Shown here in pieces: positions 33,846 through 45,300 of a DNA stretch of 64,000 bases. The notes beneath the pieces are model-generated. The model was not told where the DNA came from and ran no database searches. It worked only from the letters and a program-made list of their open reading frames with translations. Source of the DNA: Branchiostoma floridae (lineage: Eukaryota > Chordata > Leptocardii > Amphioxiformes > Branchiostomatidae); contig NC_049991.1 of assembly GCF_000003815.2 (NCBI RefSeq), positions 20,577,330 to 20,641,329 on the forward strand, in the 5' to 3' direction. The number at the start of each line of letters is the position of its first letter. Position 1 is the stretch's first letter. The translations under genes and the position numbers were made by a program.

Positions 33846-35090
33846 ATGCGGGAATGGGAAGAGACCCAAGAGAATTGGGAACGTGCTGTAGAGGAGAAGG
33901 ACCTAGCTGAAGCAGAAAGGGATGCGGCTGTTCAACAGAATGCTCAATTGACACAAGATAAGGATAGGGCCCTCCAACAGAACATTCAGTTGACGCAAGA
34001 AAAGAATGCAGCCCAACACCAGATTGATCAGTTGACACAAGAAATGAATAGAGCCCTACAACTAAATGCTGACTTGACACAAGAAAAGGAAGAAGCTCTT
34101 CTTTGGAATACTCACTTCACAAAAGAAAATGAAGAAGCCCTAAAACAGAATGCTCAGTTGACACAAGAAAAAGAAGATGCCTTATAACAGAATGCCCAGT
34201 TGTCACAAGAAAAGGACGAGGCCCTGCAACAGTATACACAGTTGAAGCGAGGAACACACAAAACGCTAGAGCAGTATGGTCAGTTGATAGGAGAAAAGGA
34301 AGAAGCCCTAAAACAGAATGCTCAGCTTACAAAAGAAAAGGAGGAGGCCCTACAACTGAATGCTCAGTTGACACAAGAAAAAGCAGAGACCCAACAACTG
34401 ATTGCCCAGTTGACACAAGAAAAAGAAGAGGTCCAACAACAGAATGGTCAGTTGAAGGGAGAAAAGAAAGAGCTCTTGCAACAGAGTGTTCAGCAGAGGC
34501 AAGAAAAGGAAAAAGCCCTACAACTGAATGGCCAGTTGAAGAGAGAAATGGACACTGCCCTACAACAGAATGCTCAGTTGACACAACAAAAGGACAAGGC
34601 CCTGAAACAGAATGACAAGTTAAAGCAAGGAAAGAAAGAGAGTCTACAACAGATTGACCAGTTGAAGAGAGGAAATGCTCAGTTGAAGGAAGAAAAGAAA
34701 GAGGCCCTTCAGCTGAATGGTCAGTTGAAGAGAGAAAAGGACGAGGCCCTACAACAGAATGACCAGTTGAAGAGAGAAAAGGACGAGGCCCTACAACAGA
34801 ATGACCAGTTGAAGAGAGAAAAGGACGAGGCCCTGCAACAGAATGGTCAGTTGAAGAGAGAAAAGGACGAGGCCCTAAAACAGATTGATCGGGTCAAACA
34901 AAAGTTGAAGGAAGAAGTCTTGCAGAGTGGTCAGTACAAAGAGGAGAGGGAGCAGGCCATACAGCAAAAGGATAGGGCTGAACAAGATTTAAGAAGGGTA
35001 AAAGAACGGGACCATGCCCATCAAAAGATGATGAAGGCTGCCAGAGAGTTTCTCAGTCTCCAAGAAGAGGACAGCCAGCTACAGAGCTAG
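33846..35090 (+). CDS. Gene E: long coiled-coil protein made of 14-residue repeats, interrupted by one stop
   Basis: The frame opens after a likely acceptor (tttttaatag) at 33843 with MREWEETQENWERAVEEKDL. It then runs through about 23 copies of a 14-residue unit such as LTQEKEEALQQNAQ or LKREKDEALQQNDQ, and ends QEEDSQLQS-stop at 35088. A TAA at 34185-34187 interrupts one unit where the others have a Lys or Gln codon. Both halves are in the same frame, so this looks like a single nonsense change or an assembly error. Each unit is exactly two heptads, giving a continuous coiled coil of about 400 residues. The last 60 residues (AIQQKDRAEQDLRRVKERD) match gene D. No 5' exon was found; the 2.1-kb element lies just upstream. 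An SP-rich tail follows out of frame. Confidence 0.6.
33925..34915 (+). repeat. 42-bp coding minisatellite of gene E
   Basis: Head-to-tail 42-bp units with core CAGTTGAAGAGAGAAAAGGA, CGAGGCCCTACAACAGAATG. Units near 34720-34880 are almost identical (recent); those near 33930-34300 are diverged (older). One 21-bp half-unit occurs at about 34675. Confidence 0.85.
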
Positions 35091-35092
35091 AG

Positions 35093-35277
35093 CGCAGTCT
35101 CCTGGATACAAATCCCCCTCTCCTGGACCAAATTCCCCCTCTCCTGGATTCAAACTCAAAGCCCCCTCTCCTAGAAACAGATCCCCCTCTCCTGGACAAA
35201 ATTCTCCCTCTCCAGGATTCAAATCTCTATCAAGCAATCGGTCTTCTAGATCTGGATCCCGACATTCACCCTACTAG
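35093..35277 (+). pseudogene. Detached Ser/Pro/Arg-rich tail of gene E
   Basis: The frame one base on from the gene E stop reads AQSPGYKSPSPGPNSPSPG, more SPSPG and RNRSPSPG units, then SSNRSSRSGSRHSPY-stop. It aligns with 29375-29455 of gene D, where it is in frame with QLQS. It resembles an RS/SP low-complexity tail. A 5-bp length difference after QLQS explains the lost frame. Confidence 0.5.
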
Positions 35278-36306
35278 TGGCAGCAGTGCATGCATTTATG
35301 GCAAACATCATGGTTCCAGCTCAAAGAAAGTAACAGGCGGGAAAAGTTTCTACTGTCTACCATGCAACAGAGCTTGATTTTTATGTAAACTGTAGGCTCA
35401 TTGATGAAGGTGAAACATCCAGGTAATAAGATAGGCCATAAAGGCACATAAAGCAGTTACTCAAGCAACTGGATATGGTTTTGGAAACCGCCAGACATTT
35501 GGACTATCAAAATTTGTCTTCATGTCCAGGACCTTTGTATATCAATTCATTATCTAGTGTATATACCGGTAACTTGCTTTTCAACAGATTCTCTGGCTCT
35601 GCAATGTCACTGACACTGTGAGGATGCTACTAATAGCAACTTTTGGAATGCTATCTTGTTGAAAAGAAAAAAAAAAGTCTTTTGAATAAATAATGCAGAT
35701 ACAAAATGTAACTTTGCAGGTAAACAATATCTATGATTATGAAACTGACTCAAAGTTTGTATAACTTATATCATTCCATGTTTTAACATATCGACGATAG
35801 GGACCAATTTTGACATGGTAGTTGTACAGTTTACTTTAAGGCATAAGAGTTAAAATTTGTGCAAAAAAAACATTTGATTTTGTATAACAAAGCAGAGAAA
35901 TCTTCAGGTTCTACTGATATAATGCTATGCTGATTTAGTCATTGCTTTTTTTGAGTGTGAGTGTTTTGATACAATATTTCATATTGTTATTAGACTCAGT
36001 AAAATGTCAAAAATTAAGGTACATGTGTGTGCATTTTATTCCATCTCCTGGTGTATTATTAGTAAGGGACATGTAAAGTGAGATGAGGTGAGATATATAC
36101 ATTTTGTACATGGTTAACCCACAGATATATTGATATCAAAATAACGTAGGTTTGCTTAGCTGACTCTTTCTAAAAGGTACATGTAAGAAGTGAAACATGA
36201 ACAACACATTATTGGACAGTCTGTTTTCACATATCAATAGCTTAATATACAAAGTGTATGTACTTCTACCTATTAGTAAGTACCATTGTCACTTGTCCTG
36301 ATGCCA
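35278..36306. other. Spacer between gene E and CEP20
   Basis: AT-rich, non-coding. At 35399-35530 there is a copy of the ATCCAGGTAATAAGATA repeat. Nothing else recognised. Confidence 0.5.
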
Positions 36307-38912
36307 TCATCTCCTGCCTCCCTGATACACCAGAGGCTGGCCCTCCATGCCTTCTCTAACATCTGCAACAAACAAACAAATAAGCAGACAATAAAGTAGC
36401 ACCAATCATTGAATGATATGCTGTATGAAAGAACCAATGCTTTCCCTGTATGGAGCCTGTAGCCTGTCAATCACGCTCCCAGCAGCGGGCCTGATAGTTA
36501 CCAACCCCCAGAACCATTGGTAAGGGAAGGTAGGGTTATCAAACCAGCAAGAGATTGTGTAACCACAAGCTACATACAGTAAAAGGTGCTCCCTTTTTGG
36601 ACAATGCACTTCCCTCCATTATACAAAATCGTGCCACAGTTGATGCTTCATTGTAATATAAACAGTTAAACACCATCTCTCAGCCTGACTCAACTATTGA
36701 CCCGTTATAAAATATCCGTGTAGCCCAGTACAAGTTGGGGCAATTAGCCATTCAGCTACCAGTTCTTACATATACAGTGTATAGTACTTTTCAATACAGC
36801 ATGGGAAAGCCATGAAATCATCCTTTACAAAGTTCCTTACATTCCATATGACTGCCCCGCTCCCTGCTGAATGGCTCCTGCTCTGTTCTGACCGGTGATC
36901 GGGAACGACTGGACAGCGGCGGCGAGCTGTGCGGTCTGTACAGAGCGGAGGATGATGGGATGTCCGCAGGCCTCGCGGCGGGAAGCGTGTCCTGCCTCCT
37001 GCTGGTGAAGTGATTCAGGATGCCGTACAGTAGTGGGCTGGGTAGGAAGTAATACTAGAGTTGATGATTGTAAATGTGTGTACATGTTTATGTGTGAATG
37101 TGTACATGTGTGTATATGCATGCACATGCTTAAGCTTATGTATGGGTGTAAGCATAGTGTGTGTGTTTGCATGTGTGTACTTTTGTTAGAGGGGTTGTGT
37201 GTGCAAGCTTAGAAGTTGAATGTACATGTATGTGTGTGTGTGTGTGTGTTTGTGTGTATTTGTGGGAAGTGGGGTTGTATGTGTATCTGTGTGTGCAAGT
37301 GTATATGTGTACACAGGTTTGTATGTATGGTTGAAGTGTGTGTGTGTGTTTGTACATGTGTGAGTTTGTGCTTGAGTGTTAGTTCTTGGGACAACCACTT
37401 TCAAGACATTTCAGGAAATATAATGAAACCCCACAAATAAACAGCATGTAAAGCACACAAGAAAAGATTGCTATATCTCCTAATCAAATAATTGGAGAAA
37501 AAAATTGTGTGTGTGTGTAGATTGCATTAATCTTGGATAAATCATTGCATGAAGGAAAATGAAAAGACGTAGTAAGGATTATTCTGACAGAAAGACTCAC
37601 ACAGAGGCAGTGTCTGGGTCCTCCCTCACATTCAGTTCTCTCGCCAGGAAGTCTCGACTCAGGGGAGTCCTGGGCTGGCCTGTCTCTGGGGGGAAACAAC
37701 AACAGTTAACTGGTTTTCATGAGTTACTATATGGAACTTGAACTTGAAGGAGTGCATTGTCGTGTGCACAACTGTACACTATGACTAAGAGGCTAAATGA
37801 TTCAAGTTTCACAACAAGGCCTAAATGTTTTGGAACCGCTTGGCCAATGCTACAAAAAATGCTAACATGTAGGTTGGACCAAGATGAGACCTGAGAAAGA
37901 TGAGTAAATAAAAAATGGATATGTCTGTGTGACCGTGAAGCCATGACAGCCAAACATTGTTGTAACTAATGGCTTACTATGTACATGATATATATACTAT
38001 AATAGGATCATCCAAGTTGCAAACCTGCCAGCAGGACAGTGTGTGTGTGGTTGTACTTGTTGAACTCCAGGTACTCCCGGATCAGCTCGTTAATCAGCAT
38101 GTTCTCGTGGTTCAGCCGAGGTTTCTCCTCCAGAGGGTCCTGCATCGACTTGAAGATTTCTGCTCGGACGCGCGCCTGTAACTGGCCCATCACGCCGCGA
38201 GCTTCCAGGGACTCCTTCAGCACTGCGAGTGCAGATACAGGGTTTAGTCAAGTATTATATACATTTGTATATATTAAAAAAAAACTTCAAGTTCAAGTAA
38301 TAAAAACCTGTGGCAGTGTAACAGTGGGGGGGCTAAGTAGCACCAAACAGCCATGCCAATTGGCTGGTCAGTCTTTTGTAGCGTAGTGGTTACCTTGCTT
38401 TGTGATCTGCCGGCCCGGGTTCGATCCCGGATGTCGGCATGTTGTTTCTTTCTGTTTCTACTCCTTTCTCACAGCAGCACCATCAAATACTTAGTAAACA
38501 AACCCCAACCCGAGTTACCTGCTGGTCTTATCAAGGTATAGAACGAACTAGATCTACTCTGCTCTACTCTACTCTATAAAGCAAGATTGGAAAACCATGT
38601 TCAACATCCTTCATCTGATTTTATAACAGTAAAATCGTGGCCAAAGATGTAGCTGCACTGCCAGACCTTCAAAACTCAAGTCAAAATATAAGAAAGCATA
38701 GAACACACATGCACATATCGCCCCCCTCCCCCACCCATTTTGGTACAGTGGTACCAGTCACAAGCTAGCTTTATCAACATAATTCCAACACAGTAACATA
38801 TTTAGTAGTTTCTTTGAGCCATGGGATTTGTAAGAAACTAAGAAAACCAAGTGAAACATGCGCGGCTACCATTTTTCAGTTCGTCCACCGTCGCTCTGCT
38901 GGTGGAAGCCAT
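36307..38912 (-). CDS. CEP20: CEP20 (FOPNL/FOR20) centrosomal LisH protein, five exons, 192 aa
   Basis: Exons in transcription order are 38912-38870, 38222-38025, 37685-37601, 37037-36841 and 36362-36307. The sum is 579 nt and all phases agree. The protein starts MASTSRATVDELKNVLKESL. It has the LisH core HENMLINELIREYLEFNKYN, the following GQPRTPLSRDFLARELN, and SVPLLYGILNHF, matching vertebrate CEP20 block for block. The vertebrate protein is about 174 residues; the extra length here is in the Ser/Arg-rich C-terminal part (RPHSSPPLSSRSRSP). CEP20 acts at centriolar satellites and the basal body, and its LisH motif dimerises. The start at 38912 has good context. CCAAT (38926) and TGACGTC (38931) lie just upstream on the genomic strand. 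The (GT)n run at 37083-37370 and the MITE at 36460-36572 are intronic. Confidence 0.9.
36460..36572. mobile_element. MITE, CTAGCGGCC family (copy 3)
   Basis: TAGCCTGTCAATCACGCTCC at the left, AGATTGTGTAACCACAAGCT at the right, homologous to 9408-9512. No target duplication left. Intronic in CEP20. Confidence 0.65.
37083..37375. repeat. (GT)n-rich microsatellite
   Basis: Interrupted TG dinucleotides over about 290 bp in a CEP20 intron. Confidence 0.85.
38365..38470 (+). mobile_element. tRNA-derived SINE
   Basis: It has an A-box-like TAGCGTAGTGGTTA and a B box GGTTCGATCCC about 35 bp apart, but no matching acceptor stem, so it is not a tRNA gene. The 3' body GTTTCTTTCTGTTTCTACTC matches the two SINE copies at 53316-53440 and 53505-53640. 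Intronic in CEP20. Confidence 0.7.
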
Positions 38913-39296
38913 TTTCAATCGCGCGCCAATGTGACGTCTTCAATAGCGGGCCACCTAGCGGTTCTGACCATTATCACAGCTCATAACATAATGTAGAAAT
39001 TTGGCGCCAAATTTTCAAATGTTCTGAACTTTAAGATCTCCAGTCAGATTGGCATTTGTAACTTATTTCTAACTTATCTGCGTCATTTTTTCACATTTCT
39101 AGCGCTAATTAACAACGCCAAAGTAAGCCGCGACCAAATTCACTTACTTCCGGGTAGCCGTAGATTTCCGAATCGACCGTTGCGGTCGCAGATCTTCGGA
39201 GCGTAGCGGGGACTTTCAACAAACTTCAGTAACGATTCGAGCGAATCACCGAACGTGTTCTAAAGCGCACTTTGGTTCGTCGGAGAGTTGAATAAA
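38913..39296. promoter_or_regulatory. Divergent promoter region of CEP20
   Basis: The 384 bp between the minus-strand CEP20 start and a plus-strand ATG are CpG-rich for this window. They contain a CCAAT and a TGACGTC near CEP20 and TTCCGGG-type (ETS-like) words at about 39149. Confidence 0.4.
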
Positions 39297-39392
39297 ATGG
39301 CGGACAACTCAAGGGAAGTGCGCATATTTCAAGACATCCTCACGGCTCCAAGAACCAAGTTGCACGATCGAGGATTCCTGATCAAGGCCTAA
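39297..39392 (+). CDS. Small open frame or first exon facing away from CEP20 (31 aa)
   Basis: ATG in a strong context (AAAATGGCGG) opens MADNSREVRIFQDILTAPRT and 11 more residues before a TAA. It is not recognised. Position and context suggest the first exon of a divergent transcript, but no donor or following exon could be assigned. Confidence 0.25.
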   Translation: MADNSREVRIFQDILTAPRTKLHDRGFLIKA

Positions 39393-39756
39393 TTTTTGGG
39401 GGTTCCAATGATAAGGAATATCTTCGTGCGACTGGTCTCTGGGCCGTTTTTAACCGCTCAAATGATGAAATAACGTTAATGATGTAAATGTGGGAATACA
39501 GTGCATTAGATGTCATTCGTGTCAATATTATATATATAACGTTATATATATGTTATATGCAGATCGCCTTATTCAGAATATTTCCAATTTTAACGCTGTA
39601 ATATTGCTTAGGTCACATCATTGGTGACTGTAAAGTTAAATGGAAGAAACCTACAAATGACCAACTTAGCAAGTGACAAAGAATTTTCTAGAGTTTTGCT
39701 TTGTTTTCTTTCAACATAATCAAGGAGCTTTTATCGTGAACAATTTTTTGCTGAAA

Positions 39757-39794
39757 CCAAGGAGGTTTCAATTAATCTATTAAAACCTCCTTGC
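39757..39794. repeat. Hairpin repeat CCAAGGAGGTTT
   Basis: CCAAGGAGGTTT faces AAACCTCCTTG across a short AT-rich loop. It is related to the hairpin at 6902-6930. A half copy, CAAGGAGCTTTTATC, lies just upstream at 39721. Confidence 0.55.
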
Positions 39795-39882
39795 TGAAAC
39801 ATCTGCGTCAACAATCGACAGGAAGAAGGGAAGAAGGCGGGACCAAAGAGATATTCCGTCCTGCAAAAAACTTCGTGACAAT

Positions 39883-40596
39883 GGCCCCGTTCATACTAGG
39901 ATTCGCGTATCGGGATATATCCGGATACGGCGTAAATCAGGATATATCCATTTGCGTTCATACTAGGATTAACGAATCCGGATATGATTATTCGTGTCCA
40001 AAATAAGATCCGGATATATCCTAGTTACACCATCTGATGCTGCTTGGTGAAGTCAAACTTAACTCTTAAGTAGCGTTTGCTTTGGTGTAGCATGGTAAAC
40101 GAGCTGCGTCGCGCAGATAGATGATGCCAACGCCCGAAATGAACAGTAGAAAAGTAAAGAAATGCAACCAAAATGAAGGAGTGTTTGCACGGCTACAAGT
40201 ACACGTCTTCACACCTTACTAGAAAACTTGAAAATGATCTTCATTCTTAACTGACCGTTCTAGAATGTTCTTTAGAACAGGAGTTCGTACCTGCGAACAC
40301 CTACTACGCAGCCCGTTGCCTCATCCTTACCATGCTACACCAGGCAAACGCTACTTAAGAGTTAAGTTTGAAGTCAGATCCGACAGTGAATCCGGATACG
40401 TGAATCCTATTGCGTTCATACCAGGGTTCACCCCGCAGCGAATCCGGATAAATCCACCTCCAGATGTGGATTCGGCGTATCCGGATATATCCCATAAAGA
40501 TCCGGATTCGGACCGTTCATACCAGGGTTCGCGAATCCGGATTCACCACGAATCAGGATATATCCGGATACGCGAATCCTAGTATGAACGGGGTGA
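39883..40596. mobile_element. Foldback element rich in ATCCGGATATATCC
   Basis: The left end CCCCGTTCATACTAGGATTC and right end GAATCCTAGTATGAACGGGG are perfect inverted copies. Further in, TCAAACTTAACTCTTAAGTA with GCGTTTGC (about 40053) faces its complement at about 40340-40380. The whole 0.7 kb can therefore fold on itself. ATCCGGATA words recur more than ten times in the arms. No coding capacity. Confidence 0.75.
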
Positions 40597-40659
40597 ATGT
40601 GTTTCTCATTTGTGCCACTGTTTGTATTTCCTGGAACATCACCCAAAGTTTTGCTAGTT

Positions 40660-40910
40660 TCCACCAATCAGAGCTCAGTAAATTGTTTATTTATTTTCGT
40701 ACGTCACTGACGGGAAAATATTTTGACCAATCAGCGTTCAGAAACACCGAGCACCGCGACCTCGCCTGTCAGATTTCCAAGAACTGCTGGAGGCGGCGCA
40801 CGCATCTTGAAAAGCTCCAGGATTTCTTTGAATTTTACCCAATTTGCCAATTGTTTGAGTTTGCTTTTTTACCACACCCCTTCCTTGAGCATCCAGGGAC
40901 ACAGGGTAAG
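40660..40910 (+). promoter_or_regulatory. Putative promoter and 5' exon of the GTSF1-like gene
   Basis: Two CCAATCAG boxes (40656 and 40727) precede a likely 5' non-coding exon ending at about 40906 with donor GTAAGG. The next exon on this strand with coding support is at 42327. Confidence 0.35.
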
Positions 40911-42326
40911 GATTTTGTTTTGTAAAATTGTTGTTTTGGGGTTGGTATTTTGATGAGAAAGTTTGTTATTTTAGAGGAGCGGGACCGAAGTCAGAAAAAT
41001 ATTTTCCTCTTGTCACAGAGTGCAGAAAAAAACACCTAGCTGTGAGTCGTAACACTAGCATTTTTCTCCTGGTAAAAAGGTAATAATTGTGGATATTTGT
41101 AACTTTTAGAGCCGAGTTTTAGTCAGTGTTTTTGTTTTCCATCGCTCCAGCCGAGTTCTTGCACGAGCCAAGCTTGCCACAGATGGAAAGACTTGGGGAG
41201 GGGGGCGAAAATTTATGCATCTTGGCACGGCCTGGCTAAGTGATTTATGGAGCTTTGCATTTTTTAACGCCATTGTCATTGTAAGGAATGTTTTGTTACA
41301 GTCAAAAAAGTTTCCGTCAGTGAGTTTCAAAGCTCACAATTTTGTTTTGTTTGTGGCCTTTTATCTTATGCCTGAAACATTGGATGAACTTATTCCCCGA
41401 AAAAGATTTTTCAGCGTTTTTTTTTTTTTTTTGGCCCGAATATTTGCCAGTAAGTAAATTACTTACTGACAGTATGTTATCTTTATAGGACGTTACTAGT
41501 ATCTTTATACACCCGACAATATGGCACCAACTTTTTTTGGATGTCCAGTTCTCAGTTGTTATATAAATGGCAATATAGATATGCTATCTTTTCTCAGTTT
41601 GAATTTACAGACGAATGATGTTTTTGACGAAGCATGATTTGATGAGGAAAAGGAAACCACCTTTCCTTGTGTTTATGTGTCATCTGGAGTTAATTTTTGC
41701 CTAATTGTTTGATGGTTACTTCCAGATTTTAGAACCCAACAACAGGAAAATTTGGCCATATTTAAGCTGTCAACTTTTGTTTCTTCCGATATTGTCCCTG
41801 TGTACATTTTTTAGCATAATGCTAAAATTAAAACTAAAATTAACAGGCAATTTGCCTGTTAATTTCAGTAGGAGCATTCTTTAATCATTGTCAGATTTAA
41901 GATTTCCACAAATTGCAAATTGAATCATTGATATGTAAGTATTTATAAATAGAAAGTTGACCCAAATGCAGAAAACTAGATATGATTTCTCAAAGACTCC
42001 CTAACTTATTTATTTGCAGTATGGTACCGCATGTTGCCAATACATTTCAGAGCTGACTTCAGGACTCCTTCCTCAGTCCTTGTTAGACAAAAAAAATTAC
42101 TTGTTGGGATGAAAAAAAGCTTTCAGTTTGAGTAAGAGATAAGCTCATAATAACTTATAAATTGACAAACAATGAGTTGGGTGGAAAAATATTGCTGAAG
42201 ACAGCTCTGGCCTTGTGAATCAAACTTTTTCTACAGAAAGACTTCAAAGAGAAAAGATTTGATCACCTCCAATTTATTGCATGAAAATGGAGGTGTAGTA
42301 TAGTGTTATTTCTGTTGTCTCGTCAG
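40911..42326. other. Presumed first intron of the GTSF1-like gene
   Basis: About 1.4 kb of AT-rich DNA with no gene or recognised repeat. It includes the short hairpin AACAGGCAAATTGCCTGTT-like at about 41843. Confidence 0.4.
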
Positions 42327-42336
42327 GTATTCAGCC

Positions 42337-45300
42337 ATGACTAGGGTCTGGGGAAAGTACAACACCATGGATGTGGTGGACCCGAATGAAGAGTTTGTGT
42401 GTCCGTACGACCCCGTGCATGTCATCCGAGCCTCCCGCATGCCTTACCATCTCATGAAGTGTCGCAGGGTGAGTGAAAAAACAAAGTTTTGTGTTACTTT
42501 CCAGTTTTTTCATCCATGGTCAGGGCCTGGGGGGAGTACAACACCATGGATGTGGTAGATCCAAAGGAGGAGTTTGTGTGTCCGTACGACTCAAACCACA
42601 AGATCCGGGCCTCACGCATGCCTTGCCATCTCATGAAGTGTCGAAGGGTGAGTTAGAGCTATTCTCCAAGCACTTAAAGCAGATCCTACGGTAGCATAAG
42701 ATAGTATCAAAAGCCGGCTTAGGAGTGTGTTTCGCTACTGAGGCTACAAATGGACACCGTTTACAGACTACACTCCTTGGCCAGTTTGGTACTATCTTAT
42801 GCCACTGTAGGATCTCCTTGGAGATTAAGTTGGAACTAACCTGGGCTCCAAGAAGCAACCGACAGCCTTCACCAGATTGGTAACACTTATTAGTCTGCTA
42901 ATCTTGTGCGATAAATATCGACAAGGTACTGGTGTTATCCTCCTTTGTGCTGTTCTTTAAAGGAAGGTTAAAATGAACTTATTGTGAAGATGAAGTTCAA
43001 AACTGGTACCTGGAATAACCAATGGCATGCAGTATCATAGAAGATTGTCTAGCTATCTGTCTGGGGATAAAGTAGAGTAGACAGAAGGTTTTCGACTGTT
43101 CACTTTAAGTCAGTCCAATGTACATGTGTCTGTTCAAAATTAGAGTTTAACCAAATGTTTCAGAATGATTTCTGCCAACACAGATGAACTTTTGAACTAA
43201 TACTCAACCTTTCAATCGTAACCACAGAACTATGCCCACAACGACATGCGCACCTGTCCGTTCAACGCCCGCCACGTTGTCCCGATCGGAGAACATCGCC
43301 ACCACATAGCGAACTGTCCCGACAGGAAGGTCCTGGATGTTCACACAAGCCAAGGTACGTCCTGATAGTCTGGTTCTGTTTATAGTAGCTCTGCTGTTCA
43401 TTTCCTTGATTAAACATTTTCTTGTATCTTCTTGTCTTGGAGTACAACACTATGTTATTGGAATACAACACTTTGTATTCCATATCGTCTGTCGTACCAG
43501 CCAGAGGGCTGGGACTGAAGATTATGTGGAATACATAGTGTTGTTTTATACTTGTGTTACTTAAAGATTTGTGCAACTTCTTGCCTGGCTGGGGTCAAAT
43601 TTCAGGTAGCATATGAAAGAGGACAGACTGACAATGAATGTGTCTATTCAAGTTTAAAAGCTACTAGTGCCCACCCGAAAAAAATCAGATTTCAATTCAA
43701 TTTGTGCTATAAGGTGAAAAATGCGGTGTCCTGGAACAAAGAATTGTATCTCAATTCTGTCGTCAGAATCTGGTGTTGGAATTTTTGACAGCATGCTAAC
43801 ATTTCTTCATCAAGGGTATGACTCACAGGTGATGGTGTTTACAGATGATGGAATTCTTTACCTTACAGAAACTGAGGACCAGGATGGAGGGTACTTCAAG
43901 GGGTGCACTGCTGTCCCAGCCTACAACTCCTGGGAGGCCCCTCCTCCAGAGGAGAACTGGGAACAGGGTGAGTCTTAGGTCAAGTGTATGTCTCAAGGAA
44001 GGTGAAATCCATCTGAAGATCATGTGATCTGAAGGTCAGGGGCCTATCTGAAGTCAAGTGTCTGTAGATTGCATTCCTTAATGGCCTTGGAAAAATTCTG
44101 GTTCCGATGTATGCTATGACATTTCCTCTGGACAGCCTTATAGGGCCAGTGCCCATTGCCTGCACAATAAAGGTCCTCATCCATGTAAACACAGAACGTG
44201 TAAATGCACCTGTTTATTCTAGTGATACTGAACAAGAGTGACAAGACTCACTCAAATTGCCTGGCAGTAAATCTCTGTTTTGTATCCATTTGTAGTGATA
44301 GAATTGTATTTGAATAGTTTTCCCTTGTGTTTCCCCACCCAGAGGCAGAACATCACAATGCAGCGGCAGCAGCAGCAGCCCAGTCCCACCAGGAGCAGGA
44401 AGCAGAACAGGAACTCACTGCCAAGGACCTCGCCTTGTAAGTCTCACTTCTCTTCCAAAAGCAAGTAAAAATGTATTCCTATAAAGTTGAAACTGATTGT
44501 AGTGAAGGACTCAAGGAGAAGCAAGCTTGGAGACGGCTCTCAATCTTGTGTTATCTTAGTTAAGAATGGACTGTCCCTGTACCATTACATATTCAATTTA
44601 TTAGTAGATTTAGCACTAGTGCTATTGGCTTGGATAGACAGAAGTTTTTTGTTTTTGTTTTTGCCAGTCATAGCGGAATTTAAAAAAAAAAATATTTGTG
44701 TTTTATTTGCTGTAGGATGACTCCTGCACAGAAGAAAAACTACAAGAGGAAACTGAGGAGGGAGCAGGAGAAGAAGGCAGCGGAGAGGTAAGGGATAGTT
44801 AGCCTGGGCACCATCCAGGTAGTAGTTCGCTGTCATGTTCGCTTCTGCCAGCCATATGGGGAACTGTACATTCAGACCTGTTGGTATGACATCAGTTAAT
44901 GAGCCTCGCAATAAGCCCCTGTCAATAGGCCTTTGCACTGAATTAGACCTCCTTACTTTTAAAATCTTTAACACTTGTAATACATGCAGTGAGTTCCATT
45001 CTACTGAATTTCTATGGAAGATTGTATTTCTTACCTATTCGTTTCCCTGTAAGACATTCCTTCCCACCTGAACATTTCTGTGATGTGCTTTACCACAGTG
45101 CAGCACAGGCGAGCGGATCCAACTCCACCAGACTGAGGATCCCCCAGAACTTTGGTGCTGCGGCCTGCCTTCCTCCGCAGCAACCTGCAGTCCAGCATGG
45201 CATCCAGCCGGCTCAGCCAAGTCAGTCTGGTTGTTACCTCGTGTTTGTGTGTGAATGTGTGTGTGTGTGTCTGTGTGTGCACTTGAGTGTGTGTCTCACT

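Noticed and set aside
33925-34915. CRISPR-like regular repeats
   Set aside because: The 42-bp units are contiguous, coding and without spacers; this is a coding minisatellite in a eukaryote.
37136-37404. His/Thr-rich minus-strand frames
   Set aside because: Translations of a (GT)n microsatellite.
38365-38440. tRNA gene
   Set aside because: A and B boxes are present, but the acceptor and anticodon stems do not pair; the downstream body matches two other SINE copies.
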